DNA of 44,699 bases, taken from the NCBI GenBank assembly GCA_017882605.1, contig JADGPE010000006.1, positions 1 to 44,699 on the forward strand, read 5' to 3'. The position numbers and the translations under genes are program-made. Source of the stretch: Thermoleophilia bacterium. GTDB taxonomy: Bacteria; Actinomycetota; Thermoleophilia; Gaiellales; Gaiellaceae. The number at the start of each line of letters is the position of its first letter. Position 1 is the first letter of the stretch. Below, piece after piece: positions 16,051-25,526 of this stretch. Under the pieces are notes generated by a model, which did not search any database, was not told the origin of the DNA, and saw nothing but the letters and a program-made list of their open reading frames with translations.

Positions 16051-17297
16051 TCGGCCTCCGGTTCGTATTCGAGATTCTTCAAGTCCTGGTGGTGCAGGCG
16101 ATGACCGAGCTTATCCCGCTTGGTGCGCAGGTAGCGCTGGTTCTCGGCGTTCGGCGCGACCTCGATCGGCACCTGCTCGACGACGGTCAGCCCGAAGCCG
16201 TCGATCCCCGTCAGCTTCTTCGGGTTGTTCGTGAGGATGCGAAGGGTCGTCAGCCCGAGGTCCGCGAGGATCTGGTTGCCGATCCCGTAGTCGCGCGCGT
16301 CGGCCGGGAAGCCGAGCTCGAGGTTCGCCTCGACCGTGTCCATGCCCTGCTCCTGCAGCTCGTAGGCGCGCAGCTTGTTCAGCAGGCCGATCCCGCGTCC
16401 CTCCTGCGCCATGTAGAGCAGGACGCCGCACCCGGCCTCCTCGATCTGTGCGAGCGCCTGTTCGAGCTGCTCGCCGCAGTCGCAGCGCAGCGAATGGAAG
16501 ACGTCGCCCGTCAGGCACTCGGAGTGGACACGCACGAGCACGTTGTCCGTGCCGTCGACCTCCCCCTTGACGAGCGCGACGTGGATCTTGCCGGTCAGCT
16601 TCTCGCGAAAGGCGATCGCCGTGAACTCGCCGAACTCGGTCGGAAGTTGCACAGAGGCGCCGCGCTCGACGAGCTTCTCGTGGCGACGCCGATACTCGAC
16701 GAGGTCCGCGACGGTGACCATCTTCAGGCCATGCCGCTCGCAGTACGGTGCGAGATCGGGCACCCGGGCCATCGTCCCGTCGTCGTTCATGATCTCGCAG
16801 ACCACGCCGGCCGGGTTGAGCCCGGCCAGGCGAGCGAGGTCGACCGCAGCTTCCGTCTGCCCGATCCGTTCGAGCACGCCGCCCGGCTTGGCGCGCAGCG
16901 GGAACACGTGCCCCGGCTGCACGAGGTCGTGCGCCGTCGAGTCGGCATGGATCGCGACCTGGATCGTTCGGCTCCGATCAGCCGCCGAGATACCGGTCGT
17001 GACGCCTTCGCGCGCTTCGACGCTGACCGTGAACGCGGTGCCGAGTGGCGCCTCGTTGTTGTCGGTCATCGGGCGCAGGCCGAGATAGTCCGCTCGCTCC
17101 TCAGTGAGGCAGAGACAGATCAGTCCGCGCGCGTGTGTCGCCATGAAATTGATCGCGTCGGGCGTGGCGAACTGGGCGGCGATCGTGAGGTCACCCTCGT
17201 TCTCACGGTCGGGGTCGTCGACGACGACGACCATCCTGCCTTCCCGGATGTCCTCGATCGCCTCCTCGATCGTCGCGAAGGGCGTGATCACAGCCAT
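16047..17297 (-). CDS. ribBA: Bifunctional DHBP synthase / GTP cyclohydrolase II
   Basis: 416 residues. The N-terminal half (about 1-205) is 3,4-dihydroxy-2-butanone-4-phosphate synthase with the acidic motif [15 protein letters not shown] and the [11 protein letters not shown] and [14 protein letters not shown] segments. The C-terminal half is GTP cyclohydrolase II with zinc ligands in [21 protein letters not shown], the catalytic [17 protein letters not shown] and the late [13 protein letters not shown]. It therefore supplies both substrates for RibD/RibH. It starts 9 bases after ribE and overlaps ribH by 4. Confidence 0.97.
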   Translation of the reverse strand: MAVITPFATIEEAIEDIREGRMVVVVDDPDRENEGDLTIAAQFATPDAINFMATHARGLICLCLTEERADYLGLRPMTDNNEAPLGTAFTVSVEAREGVTTGISAADRSRTIQVAIHADSTAHDLVQPGHVFPLRAKPGGVLERIGQTEAAVDLARLAGLNPAGVVCEIMNDDGTMARVPDLAPYCERHGLKMVTVADLVEYRRRHEKLVERGASVQLPTEFGEFTAIAFREKLTGKIHVALVKGEVDGTDNVLVRVHSECLTGDVFHSLRCDCGEQLEQALAQIEEAGCGVLLYMAQEGRGIGLLNKLRAYELQEQGMDTVEANLELGFPADARDYGIGNQILADLGLTTLRILTNNPKKLTGIDGFGLTVVEQVPIEVAPNAENQRYLRTKRDKLGHRLHHQDLKNLEYEPEAE

Positions 17298-17306
17298 GAG
17301 CGAAGG

Positions 17307-17894
17307 CTAGCGGGGGAGTAGCTTCTCGACGTACTTCGCGAGCACGTCTGCCTCGAGATTCACACGATCTTCAGGTTCGAGCGCGTCGAGCGTCGTCACG
17401 GTGAGCGTGTGCGGGATGAGCGCGACGGCGAAGCCGGCGTCGTCGACTGCCGCCACGGTCAGGCTCGTGCCCTGCACGGCAATCGAGCCCTTCTCGACGA
17501 CGTAGCGGAGCAGGTCGGGCGGCGCGTCGAACCAGATTCGCTTTCCGTCGCCCTCTGGGACGATTCCGCGCACCCTGCCGACGCCGTCGACGTGCCCCTG
17601 GACGTAGTGGCCCCCGAGCGGCTCGCCGGCGCGCAGCGCCGGCTCGAGATTGACCCTCGACCCCGGGTCGAGGGTTCCGAGGCTCGTGCGCTCGAGCGTC
17701 TCCGGCACGGCGTCGAACGCGAAGGTGTTGCCGGCGACGTCGACGACGGTCAGGCAGACACCGTCGATCGCGATCGAGTCGCCGGGCTGAGCCTGGGACG
17801 CCGTGGCGGGCGCCTGGATCGTGAGCCGAACGCCGTCGGCGCCGCCGTCGACGGCAGCGACCACCCCGATCTCGCGGATCAGACCGGTGAACAC
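17307..17894 (-). CDS. ribE: Riboflavin synthase, alpha chain
   Basis: 195 residues with two lumazine-binding barrels: residues 1 to about 95 ([23 protein letters not shown]) and 96 to about 190 ([25 protein letters not shown]). It dismutates two lumazine molecules to riboflavin. It starts with GTG immediately after the preceding small gene's stop. Full length for the family. Confidence 0.96.
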   Translation of the reverse strand: MFTGLIREIGVVAAVDGGADGVRLTIQAPATASQAQPGDSIAIDGVCLTVVDVAGNTFAFDAVPETLERTSLGTLDPGSRVNLEPALRAGEPLGGHYVQGHVDGVGRVRGIVPEGDGKRIWFDAPPDLLRYVVEKGSIAVQGTSLTVAAVDDAGFAVALIPHTLTVTTLDALEPEDRVNLEADVLAKYVEKLLPR

Positions 17895-18149
17895 CTAGTC
17901 TCCATAGACGAGCGTCTCGACGGTCTCGCGGACGAGCACCTCGAGCTGGGCGCGCTCGCCGGGGACGGCGGTCGAGAGCTCGGCGAGCAGCTCCTTGACC
18001 GCGTCGCGGCCGCCGGGGGCGAGCTCGTCAGTGCCGATCTCCTCGACCTTGCGACGCAACTCGTCGTTGCCGAGCTGGCGCGTCAGCCAGTGGCTCAGGT
18101 GCGTGACGAGCTGGTCGTCCGAGCGCTGGGAGTCAGAGTTGATGGACAT
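17895..18149 (-). CDS. Small acidic protein in the riboflavin operon, unknown
   Basis: 84 residues, mainly helical (LVTHLSHWLTRQLGNDELRRKVEEI, then VKELLAELSTAVPG and LEVLVRETVETLVYGD). It has no Cys and no membrane segment. I do not recognise it. The ATG at 18149 lies inside the end of ribD (17-base overlap) with GAGG just upstream, and the stop abuts the ribE start. It is therefore probably a real member of the riboflavin operon. The frame could be extended to 18245, but that part is deep within ribD and Arg/Cys-rich. Confidence 0.6.
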   Translation of the reverse strand: MSINSDSQRSDDQLVTHLSHWLTRQLGNDELRRKVEEIGTDELAPGGRDAVKELLAELSTAVPGERAQLEVLVRETVETLVYGD

Positions 18150-19071
18150 ACGCCTCGAGGAGCACGTCGCCGCCGACCGGCCTTGCAGACAGGTGCGACA
18201 GTGTGCGCGGGGAGGGTAGCGAAGCGAGGAGACGTGGCCCGGCACCGGCCAGGGTCGGCGCGACGAACACGAGCAGCTTGTCGACGAGGTCGGCTTCGAA
18301 GAACGCCGTCGCGAGCGTCGGTCCGCCCTCCAGGAGCAGCGACTGGACGCCTTCCTCGGCGAGCGAGCGCAACTCGTCCGTGAGCGCGCCGCTGCGAAGC
18401 TCGAGGTCGAGCCCTTCCGGAAGCGGCCCCTGCGAGAAGACGAGCCGGCGTGGCTGGCCGCGCGGTGTGTCGACGCCCCGAGCGTCGAGACGCGGGCGGT
18501 CCGCCCTGGCCGTCCCGCCGCCCACCGCGACCGCGTCGACCTGCGCGCGCAGCTCGTGGACGAGGCGGCGGCTCTCCTCGCCGCTCACCCAACGCTCCCC
18601 GGGGACGGTGAGGCTGCCGTCCAGCGTCAGCGCAGCCTTGTAGATCACGAACGGCCGGCCGAGCGCGACCCAGGTGCGCCACGCCTCGTTCAGGGCGCGT
18701 GCCTCCCACGAGTCGGCGTGCTCGACCTCGACGCCACGCTCGCGCAGCCGGTCGGCCCCACCTGCCGCCTCAGGGTTGGGATCGTGCGCACCGAAGACGA
18801 CACGCGAGACGCCGGCTGCGACGATCGCCTCTGCGCACGGCGGCGTCGTCCCGTGGTGGGCGCACGGCTCGAGCGTCACGTACATCGTCGCCCCTCGCGC
18901 ACGCTCCCCTGCCACGTCGAGCGCGACGATCTCGCCGTGTCGGCCTGCGGCTTCCGTCGCCCCCTCACCCACGATCGTCCCGTCCCGCACGAGCACGGCG
19001 CCGACGGTCGGCTTCGGATACGCCCGGTCGTGCGCCGCCCGGGCGAGCTCGATCGCTCGTCTGAGCGTCAC
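18133..19071 (-). CDS. ribD: Riboflavin deaminase/reductase RibD
   Basis: 312 residues, bifunctional. The deaminase domain (about 1-140) has zinc ligands in TLEPCAHHGTTPPCAEAI. The usual HAE motif reads HGE here (RHGEIVALD), and the usual NPxVG reads KPTVG. The reductase domain follows (KAALTLDGSLT, GGGTARADRPRLDARG, LLLEGGPTLATAFFEADLVDKL). It overlaps the rpe stop by 4 bases upstream and the small unknown gene downstream. The two changes are conservative enough that activity is likely, but they are worth noting. Confidence 0.94.
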   Translation of the reverse strand: MTLRRAIELARAAHDRAYPKPTVGAVLVRDGTIVGEGATEAAGRHGEIVALDVAGERARGATMYVTLEPCAHHGTTPPCAEAIVAAGVSRVVFGAHDPNPEAAGGADRLRERGVEVEHADSWEARALNEAWRTWVALGRPFVIYKAALTLDGSLTVPGERWVSGEESRRLVHELRAQVDAVAVGGGTARADRPRLDARGVDTPRGQPRRLVFSQGPLPEGLDLELRSGALTDELRSLAEEGVQSLLLEGGPTLATAFFEADLVDKLLVFVAPTLAGAGPRLLASLPSPRTLSHLSARPVGGDVLLEAYVHQL

Positions 19072-19745
19072 GCCAGCGCGTCGACGAGCTGCCGGTAGGC
19101 GCCTGCCGGATCGTCGTCTCCGAAGATCGCGGTCCCGGCGACGAGCAGCGTCGCGCCGCAGTCGTGAATCCGCTTGATGTTCTCGTCTCCGACGCCGCCG
19201 TCGACCTGGATGTGGACCGTGTTCGGCAGCGCCAGCCGCAGGCGGCGCACACGGTCGTATGTCGGCTCCATGAACTTCTGGCCCCCATAGCCGGGATGGA
19301 TCGCCATGCAGAGCACGAGGTCGGCGTCGCCGGTCACCGCCGCGACATCCTCCGGCTCACTCTCCGGATTGAAGGCGACGCCGACCTGCAGGCCATGCGC
19401 GCGCGCTGCACGGATCGTCGCGTCGACGTCCTCGACAGCCTCGTAATGGAAGGTGACGCTGTCGCCGCCGGCGTCGGCGACGGGCTCGAAGTACTTGGCC
19501 GGGTTCTCGACCATCAGGTGCACGTCGGTCACACCCCCCGAGCGGTGGATCAGCGGAGAAATCGACTTGAGGACGACCGGCCCCATCGTGATCGGCTCCA
19601 CGAAGTGCCCGTCGCCCACGTCGTAGTGAAAGACGCGACACTCGGCACGCAGCAGCCGCTCCACCTGGTCGCCGAGCTGCGCGAAGTCAGCAGCGTAGAA
19701 CGACGGTTCGACCTCGACGGTCCGGATCCAGTCTTGCCAGGTCAC
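19068..19745 (-). CDS. rpe: Ribulose-phosphate 3-epimerase
   Basis: 225-residue TIM barrel. It contains EPSFYAADFAQLGDQV with the early Ser/Asp region, HYDVGDGHFVEPITMGP with metal-site His and Asp, DVHLMVENP with metal-site His, and CMAIHPGYGGQKFME. VDGGVGDENI supplies the catalytic Asp, and VAGTAIFG binds phosphate. It links the pentose phosphate pathway to ribulose 5-phosphate, which RibB also uses. GTG start; coupled to ribD. Confidence 0.95.
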   Translation of the reverse strand: MTWQDWIRTVEVEPSFYAADFAQLGDQVERLLRAECRVFHYDVGDGHFVEPITMGPVVLKSISPLIHRSGGVTDVHLMVENPAKYFEPVADAGGDSVTFHYEAVEDVDATIRAARAHGLQVGVAFNPESEPEDVAAVTGDADLVLCMAIHPGYGGQKFMEPTYDRVRRLRLALPNTVHIQVDGGVGDENIKRIHDCGATLLVAGTAIFGDDDPAGAYRQLVDALA

Positions 19746-19757
19746 CGTTTCCCGATC

Positions 19758-20921
19758 CTACGACTTCAACCGGGCGATGAAGAACCCGCTCGTCCGGTCG
19801 CGATGCGGGAGGGTGAGCAGGAACTCGGGCCGCGTCGGGTGCGCGTACTGGGGCCACTCGGAGCGAAGCGACAGTGGTTCGAGCCCCGAGGCATCCACGA
19901 CCGCCTCGTTCTCGTCGGCGTTCAGCGTGCACACGGAGTAGACGATCGTGCCGCCGGGCTTGACGCGCGCGGCGGCCGCCTCGAGCAGCTCGAGCTGAAG
20001 CTCCGGCAGTGGGTGGGCGCGCCAGCGCAGGTCGGGACGCCGCGCGAGCACGCCCAGACCGGAACAAGGCGCGTCGACCAGCGCCCGGTCGAACCCGCTC
20101 TCGTCGAGCTCGCGGGCATCGGCGGTGACGACGCGGACGTTCGGGCCGACGTTCTTCGCCATCGCCTGCGCGCGGCCGGGGTGCAACTCGACCGCGGTCA
20201 CCTCACCCGCGAGCAGCATCGACTTGCCGCCCGGCGCCGCACACAGGTCGAGGATCCGCTCGCCCGCCTGCGCGCCGACGACGAGCGCCGCGAGTTGCGA
20301 TGCGCGGCTCATCGGCCGCATGCGCCCGATGTCCACCGCGTCGACGACATAGGCACCCGGTACGTCCGTGGGCTCCCCGACCGGGGCGGCGGCGTGCACC
20401 TCGAGGAGCGGCGGTTCGTTCTGCGCGCGCATCAGCTCGAGCGCCACCTCGCCGCCGAAGTCACGCGCCCAGATCTCCGCGATCCAGTCCGGGTACGAGT
20501 ACTTCACAGGCCCCTCGGGGAGCGAGGCGACGAGTCCTTGGAAGCCGTGCGCAAGCCTCCGCATGACGGCGTTCGTGAACGCCACGGCGCGCTCGAGCCG
20601 CGCGGCGCGCACGAGCTCGACCGTGTCGTCGACCACGGCATGCTCGGCCTGATCGGTGAATGCCAGCTGATAGGCACCGAGCCGCAGCGCCGCACGCACC
20701 GGCGGATCGAGCTTGCGCACAGGTCGCTTGCCGAGCTGCTCGATCCCGAAGTCGAGTGTTCGCGCCAGCTGCACGGTGCCGTAGGCGAGGCGCTGCGCGA
20801 GCGCCCGGTCCCGCGCGTCGAGCCCCTCGACGGCGGACGCGAGCGCCCGGTCGGCGTAGGCCTCCTCTTCGAAGACACGACGCACGACCGCGTATGCAGC
20901 CTTGCGCGCCGGCGCGATCAC
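19758..20921 (-). CDS. rsmB: 16S rRNA (cytosine-967 C5)-methyltransferase
   Basis: 387 residues. The N-terminal NusB-like RNA-binding domain (about 1-130) begins IAPARKAAYAVVRRVFEEEAYAD. The SAM-binding domain has ILDLCAAPGGKSM and the two catalytic Cys motifs VDAPCSGLG and YSVCTLN. GTG 20921 overlaps the fmt stop (GTGA). The long frame further upstream lies inside fmt and is not used. The def-fmt-rsmB-rpe order is a classic bacterial cluster. Confidence 0.95.
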   Translation of the reverse strand: MIAPARKAAYAVVRRVFEEEAYADRALASAVEGLDARDRALAQRLAYGTVQLARTLDFGIEQLGKRPVRKLDPPVRAALRLGAYQLAFTDQAEHAVVDDTVELVRAARLERAVAFTNAVMRRLAHGFQGLVASLPEGPVKYSYPDWIAEIWARDFGGEVALELMRAQNEPPLLEVHAAAPVGEPTDVPGAYVVDAVDIGRMRPMSRASQLAALVVGAQAGERILDLCAAPGGKSMLLAGEVTAVELHPGRAQAMAKNVGPNVRVVTADARELDESGFDRALVDAPCSGLGVLARRPDLRWRAHPLPELQLELLEAAAARVKPGGTIVYSVCTLNADENEAVVDASGLEPLSLRSEWPQYAHPTRPEFLLTLPHRDRTSGFFIARLKS

Positions 20922-21697
20922 CGGACACCACGCAGAAACTCGTCGTAGGTCATCTTGCCCCGGCCTTCCGGCTGCACGAGCTCGGGCACGAGACCACCGT
21001 CCTCGAGCCGCGCGCGCCAGATCGTCACGCGGCGTCCGTGCAACGTCGCAAACGCACCGATGTGCGGAGAGAGCGCACGGACGCGGCGCCACGCGTCGAG
21101 CGGGTCGTCGAGGTTGAGCTCGCGGTCGGCGGCCGTGATCTTCTCGGCATACGTCGCTCCCTCCTCGGCCTGCGGGACGAACGACGGCGACTCGATCACC
21201 GTCTCGAGCAGGCGGGCGGCGACCTCCGCGGCGTGCTCGAAGACGCCGCCCGCGTCGAGCTCGCCGATCGGGAACGCTTCCTCCGCGGCCACGGGGCCGG
21301 CGTCGAGTGACTCGACCGTCTCGTGGATCGTCACGCCGGTCTCGCTGTCCCCGGCGAGGATCGCCCGCTCGACGGGAGCCGCCCCACGCCAGCGCGGCAG
21401 CAGTGACGGATGCACGTTGAGCCAGAGCGAGAGCGCGAGCAGCCGGGTCGGGATGTAGAGGCCGTACGCGCAGACGACCACCCGCTCGACGGCGGCGGGC
21501 AGCTCCGGCTGCTCCGGCTGGTGGATTGGAATGCCGAGCTGCAGCGCCGCCTCCTTCGCGGGCGGTGGCGCGAGCTTGCGTCCGCGGCCGCGCGGCGCGT
21601 CGGGGCGCGTGAGGAGCCAGGCGACGTCGTGCGTCTCGGCCAGGCGCTCGAGCACGTCGGCGCCGAGCGGCGCCGTCGCGGCGACGCCGATCCGCAT
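20918..21697 (-). CDS. fmt: Methionyl-tRNA formyltransferase
   Basis: 259 residues, shorter than the about 310 of E. coli. The formyl-transfer site is intact: N94 and H96 (LNVHPSLLPRWRGAAP) and D132 (LDAGPV), with GVTIHETVESLD between. The N-terminal GTP-F motif typical of the family is replaced by GVAATAPLGADVLERL. The C-terminal tRNA-binding domain is reduced (AWRRVRALSPHIGAFATLHGRRVTI). The ATG overlaps the def stop by one base (TGATG). Confidence 0.93.
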   Translation of the reverse strand: MRIGVAATAPLGADVLERLAETHDVAWLLTRPDAPRGRGRKLAPPPAKEAALQLGIPIHQPEQPELPAAVERVVVCAYGLYIPTRLLALSLWLNVHPSLLPRWRGAAPVERAILAGDSETGVTIHETVESLDAGPVAAEEAFPIGELDAGGVFEHAAEVAARLLETVIESPSFVPQAEEGATYAEKITAADRELNLDDPLDAWRRVRALSPHIGAFATLHGRRVTIWRARLEDGGLVPELVQPEGRGKMTYDEFLRGVR

Positions 21698-22290
21698 CAG
21701 CGCAAGACGGCGCGGGGCCGCAGCGTCGAGAGCGCCTCTTTGCGGTGCTCGTCGTCGGTGCGGTCGATGATCAGCACGCCGTCCAGGTGGTCGAGCTCGT
21801 GCTGCACCACGCGGGAGCCGTACTCGTCGAGCTCCCACCGGACGTCTCCTCCGTTCGCGTCCTTGCCCTCGAGCGTCACCGTGAGCGACCGCTCGACCGG
21901 CACGCGCACGCCCTGCAGCGAGAGACAGCCTTCCTCGTCGGTCGCGGTCTCGTCCGCGCGCTCGACGACGGCAGGATTCACGATCACGCGTGGCCCGTCC
22001 TCGTCGGGCTCGAAGACGAAGAGGCGGCGGAGCACGCCGACCTGCGTTGCGGCGAGCCCGACGCCCTGCGCCTCGTGCATCAGCGTCGTCATCCGGTCGA
22101 CGAGCCGGCGGAGGTCGTCGTCGAAGTCGACGACCTCGTGAGCCACGAGCTTCAGCGCCGGATCGCCGTACTGGCGGATCTGCCCGAGCGCGAAGCGGCG
22201 ACGGGCTTCGGCCTCGGCCTCGGCCCGCGGGTCCTCGCCCTCTTGCTCGTGGTCAGGATCGTGCTCATGGTCGTGGTCGTGCTCGCTCAC
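21697..22290 (-). CDS. def: Peptide deformylase with His/acidic N-terminal tail
   Basis: Removes formyl from new proteins. 197 residues with the three family motifs: GVGLAATQ (77-84), EGCLS (120-124; the Cys is a metal ligand) and HELDH (164-168; two His ligands and the catalytic Glu). Ahead of the usual start is a 20-residue tail containing 5 His and 10 Asp/Glu (positions 3-20), followed by an Ala/Glu/Arg helix. The GTG start overlaps the preceding stop (GTGA) and is the only start in range, so the tail appears to be translated. Confidence 0.94.
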   Translation of the reverse strand: MSEHDHDHEHDPDHEQEGEDPRAEAEAEARRRFALGQIRQYGDPALKLVAHEVVDFDDDLRRLVDRMTTLMHEAQGVGLAATQVGVLRRLFVFEPDEDGPRVIVNPAVVERADETATDEEGCLSLQGVRVPVERSLTVTLEGKDANGGDVRWELDEYGSRVVQHELDHLDGVLIIDRTDDEHRKEALSTLRPRAVLR

Positions 22291-22781
22291 GGCGACGCAG
22301 TGTAGGGGAAGCGCTCGAGGATCCAGGCGGCGTTGAGTAGCTCCCGCCGGTAGGGGCGGCCGCCGACCTTGACGTAGTCGCGGGTCCGCGGGTCCATGGC
22401 CAGGCGCGCCTCGACCGGGTACCAGCGGTTGTGGCGCTCGATCAGGTCGTTCACCTCGCTGAAGTTCCAGCGTTCGGCGAGCCGCCGCCAGACGGCCGGG
22501 TCGGAGCCGTGCTCGGCGTGGGCCGCGGCGAGCAGGGCCGTCTGGCGCTCGATCTCGTCGTCGATCTGCTTCAGCCGCCGCATGTACGGGAGCGGGCCGC
22601 CGAGCGAGGCGAGATAGCGGTCGGCCTCGGGGCGGAAGCGCCGGATGCGGCGTGGCAGCGGACGGCCGACGAGCGGATTCAGGTCCTGCGCGGCCTCGAG
22701 GCGTCGACGCTCGGCCTGTGACGCCGGCGTCACATCGCGGATCCCCCACTCGCCGATCATCTCCTCGGGCCGCTTCGTCAC
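22287..22781 (-). CDS. Conserved-looking protein upstream of def, unknown function
   Basis: 164 residues, rich in Arg, Trp and Tyr, with no membrane segment or Cys. The second half has a striking aromatic/charged run (ERWNFSEVNDLIERHNRWYP, then DPRTRDYVKVGGRPYRRELL) that looks like a folded nucleic-acid-binding or partner-binding surface. I do not recognise the family. A clean ATG and GTGA overlap with def indicate that it is a true gene of this operon. Confidence 0.7.
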   Translation of the reverse strand: MTKRPEEMIGEWGIRDVTPASQAERRRLEAAQDLNPLVGRPLPRRIRRFRPEADRYLASLGGPLPYMRRLKQIDDEIERQTALLAAAHAEHGSDPAVWRRLAERWNFSEVNDLIERHNRWYPVEARLAMDPRTRDYVKVGGRPYRRELLNAAWILERFPYTASP

Positions 22782-22863
22782 GACACCACCATGGTGCCGG
22801 ATCGACGCGTCCTCCCGAGCCGCGTCCGGGGACTGTCCCCCGCCACGTCCCGACTGGACGCCT

Positions 22864-23589
22864 CTACTTCAGCGCGAAGGTGACGTTGACAACGGCCGTG
22901 ACGTCCTTCCGAAGCGTTGACGTGTCGTAGACGCCGTAGTCGCTCACCTGCGTCGAGTTGGGCGAGGTGACTTGGAAGACGCCGACCTGCACGTCCCGCA
23001 GCTTGCCGAGTTTCGCGCCGCTCGCTTCGACGAGCACCTTCCCGCGGGTTTGCGCGTCGCGGACCGCTTCGGCGAGCAGTCGCGGGCGGATGTTTCCGAG
23101 CTTGGTCAACACGTACTGGAGTGGCTGCGCCTGGAGCGGAATGCTGTGCACGATCAAGCTGGCACTGGCCTCCGCTGTCTTGGCGACAACCGCGACCCGT
23201 GCCGAGCGCACCTCGAAGTTGCGGGTCACCTGGTAGCCGATCACCTCCGTCGACGTGCCGTTGTTGTTGGTCGGATTGATCACCTGCGTCGAAACGGGCT
23301 GTACGGTCACCTCGTCCGGTTGGATCCCCTGGCCTGCGAGGAACGAGCGAATCGTCGCGGTCCAGCCGGCGAGTTGCTTCGCAGCGGCAGCGGCTTCGGT
23401 CTGCTGGCTCGTCACCGAGAGATCCCAGATCGCGAAGTCGGAAGTGACCTGCTGCTTTGCCGAGCCGGTCACCGTGACGACGTTGTTGTTACCTCGCGCG
23501 CGGATGCCGCGACCGATCGCGACCGACCCGAGCAGAACCGCGATCGCCAGCAAAGCCAAGCCGATCAGAAGTGGCAGGCGGTCACGCAT
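22864..23589 (-). CDS. SIMPL domain (DUF541) protein, membrane-anchored
   Basis: 241 residues with one N-terminal membrane segment (LLIGLALLAIAVLLGSVAIG) and then a SIMPL/DUF541 domain. The domain is recognised by VVTVTGSAKQQVTSDFAIWDLSV at its start, GYQVTRNFEV in the middle and EAVRDAQTRGKVLVEASGAKLG near the end. Family members are periplasmic or envelope proteins that can form ring-like oligomers; their biochemical role is unclear. It follows priA (26-base gap) and precedes an 82-base gap without visible features. Confidence 0.85.
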   Translation of the reverse strand: MRDRLPLLIGLALLAIAVLLGSVAIGRGIRARGNNNVVTVTGSAKQQVTSDFAIWDLSVTSQQTEAAAAAKQLAGWTATIRSFLAGQGIQPDEVTVQPVSTQVINPTNNNGTSTEVIGYQVTRNFEVRSARVAVVAKTAEASASLIVHSIPLQAQPLQYVLTKLGNIRPRLLAEAVRDAQTRGKVLVEASGAKLGKLRDVQVGVFQVTSPNSTQVSDYGVYDTSTLRKDVTAVVNVTFALK

Positions 23590-23615
23590 CGGCCCAGTCT
23601 ACGCCGCCGGCTCGG

Positions 23616-25526
23616 CTAGAGACTCTGGGGGTCGACGTCGACGACGGCGGTCAGCTTCGCCTTGCGCATGTTCGGCGCGGCCGCGGCGAGCAGCCGCGCG
23701 GCCTGGGACGCGATGCGGCGCGGGTGTGTCGTCTTCGCCACGAGTTGGGCGCGGTACTTGCCGCGCAGGCGCAGGAGCGCCGCCGGCCCGAGCAGGTCGG
23801 CGCCGGTGATCCCGGCCTTCAGCTCGTCGAGGGCCTGCACGACCGGCTCGAGCGCCGGCCCGCTCACGACGATCCGCACCAGGTGCGCGAACGGCGGGTA
23901 GCCGAGCTCCTTGCGCCGTTCGAGCTCCTCCGTCAGGAAACGTGCAACATCGTGACGGGCGGCATAGACGATCGGGCGCGCGTCGGGCTGGAACGACTGC
24001 ACGAGCACGCGCCCGGGAGCATCCCGGCCGCTCCGGCCGGCGAGCTGCGTGATCAGCTGAAACGTCCGCTCCTCGGCACGGAAGTCCGGCAGACCGAGAC
24101 CCGTGTCCGCGTCCACGACCGCAGCCAGCTCGACCCCGGTGAAGTGGTGACCCTTCGCCACCATCTGCGTGCCGAGCAAGACCGCGCCCTCCGCATCGCG
24201 GAACCGCGCCAGCAACGTGGCGAGCTGCTCGGGCTTCGCAACGGCGTCGGCGTCGAGCCGGATCAACTCGAGCTCCGGCAGCTCGCGCTGAAGTTCGCGC
24301 TCGAGCTTCTGTGTCCCGGCTCCCAGGCGCGCCAACTCTGGTGAGCCGCACGCCTCGCACGTCGCAGGCGCGTGGCGCTCGTAGCCGCAATGGTGGCAGC
24401 GCAGCGACGTGTCGCCGTGGAGCACGAGGGAGACGTCGCAGTTGGGGCAGCGGATTGTCGTCCCGCACGCTCGACAGTGGAGTGCCGGGGCGACGCCGCG
24501 GCGATTCAACAGCAGGATCGCCTTGCCGCGGTGGTCGGCAACGCTGCGCAGCGCGCGCAGCAGCGGCGCGGAGAGCGGGTAGCCCGCCTCGCGCCGCAGG
24601 TCGATCACGCTCACCGGCGGCAGGTCGGCGCCGAGCCGGCCGCCGAGCTCGAGATGCTCGAGCGCGGCCCAGCTCTCGGGGCGCGGGGTCGCGGAGCCGA
24701 ACACCGCCACGGCGCCTTCGAGTGCCGCACGCTTGGCAGCGACCGTGCGTGCGTCGTAGCGAGGATCGGAGTCCTGCTTGTAGGAAGGATCGTGCTCCTC
24801 GTCGACGACGATCAGGCCGAGGCCGCGGATCGGCGCGAAGATCGCCGAGCGCGCGCCGACGACGATGCGCGCCTCGCCGCTCGCGATCCGCTCCCGCTCG
24901 TCGCGGCGCTCGGCGTCCGTGAGCGCCGAGTGCAGGATCGCGACGCGGTCACCGAAGCGCGCGCGCACGCGTCCCACCGTCTGAGGAGCGAGCGCGATCT
25001 CGGGCACGAGCACGATCGCGCCGAAGCCGCGCTCGAGCATCGCGGCGCACGCCTGCAGGTAGACCTCGGTCTTCCCGGAGCCCGTCGCGCCGTAGAGGAG
25101 GAAGTTGCCCTTGCCTCCGACGATCCGGTCGACCGCCGCGATCTGGGAGTCGGAGAGCTGCAGCGGCTCCGCCTCGCCGGTCAGGCCCTGCCGTTCGGCG
25201 GGCGGCGCCTGTTCCTTGCGGCGCTTCGGCGTCTCGGGCGCGACCAGGGCGAGCGCGCGCGCCGGCGTCGACCCGTAGTAGTCGGCGATCCATAGCGCGA
25301 GCTCGACGAGCGTGGCGGGGATCTCGCCGATCACCGACTCGATCGGCCTCACGTCGACGCCGGCGGGCGCAGCGTGGTGCAGCGAGACGACGATCCCACG
25401 CGCACGCGAACGCCCGAACGGCACGCGGACGATCGCGCCGACCGCGACGTCGTCGGGAACTTCGTATGTGAACTCTCGCGCGACCGCACGCGCCGTGACG
25501 AGCGGGTACACCGATGCGTACGGCAA
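23616..25526 (-). CDS. priA: Primosomal helicase PriA
   Basis: 636 residues. The N-terminal 3'-DNA-binding domain (FTYEVPDDVAVGAIVRVPFG) is followed by the helicase core with Walker A GATGSGKTE (about 145-153) and DEEH box VVDEEHDPSYKQ (about 240). A zinc-binding region with CRACG, CPNC, CHHC and CEAC pairs lies at about 350-395, and the helicase C lobe has GTQMVAKGHHFTGVELAAVVDAD. It restarts stalled replication forks. The first start is TTG 25526, adjacent to the preceding stop; GTG 25511 is an alternative that would remove five residues. Confidence 0.95.
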   Translation of the reverse strand: MPYASVYPLVTARAVAREFTYEVPDDVAVGAIVRVPFGRSRARGIVVSLHHAAPAGVDVRPIESVIGEIPATLVELALWIADYYGSTPARALALVAPETPKRRKEQAPPAERQGLTGEAEPLQLSDSQIAAVDRIVGGKGNFLLYGATGSGKTEVYLQACAAMLERGFGAIVLVPEIALAPQTVGRVRARFGDRVAILHSALTDAERRDERERIASGEARIVVGARSAIFAPIRGLGLIVVDEEHDPSYKQDSDPRYDARTVAAKRAALEGAVAVFGSATPRPESWAALEHLELGGRLGADLPPVSVIDLRREAGYPLSAPLLRALRSVADHRGKAILLLNRRGVAPALHCRACGTTIRCPNCDVSLVLHGDTSLRCHHCGYERHAPATCEACGSPELARLGAGTQKLERELQRELPELELIRLDADAVAKPEQLATLLARFRDAEGAVLLGTQMVAKGHHFTGVELAAVVDADTGLGLPDFRAEERTFQLITQLAGRSGRDAPGRVLVQSFQPDARPIVYAARHDVARFLTEELERRKELGYPPFAHLVRIVVSGPALEPVVQALDELKAGITGADLLGPAALLRLRGKYRAQLVAKTTHPRRIASQAARLLAAAAPNMRKAKLTAVVDVDPQSL

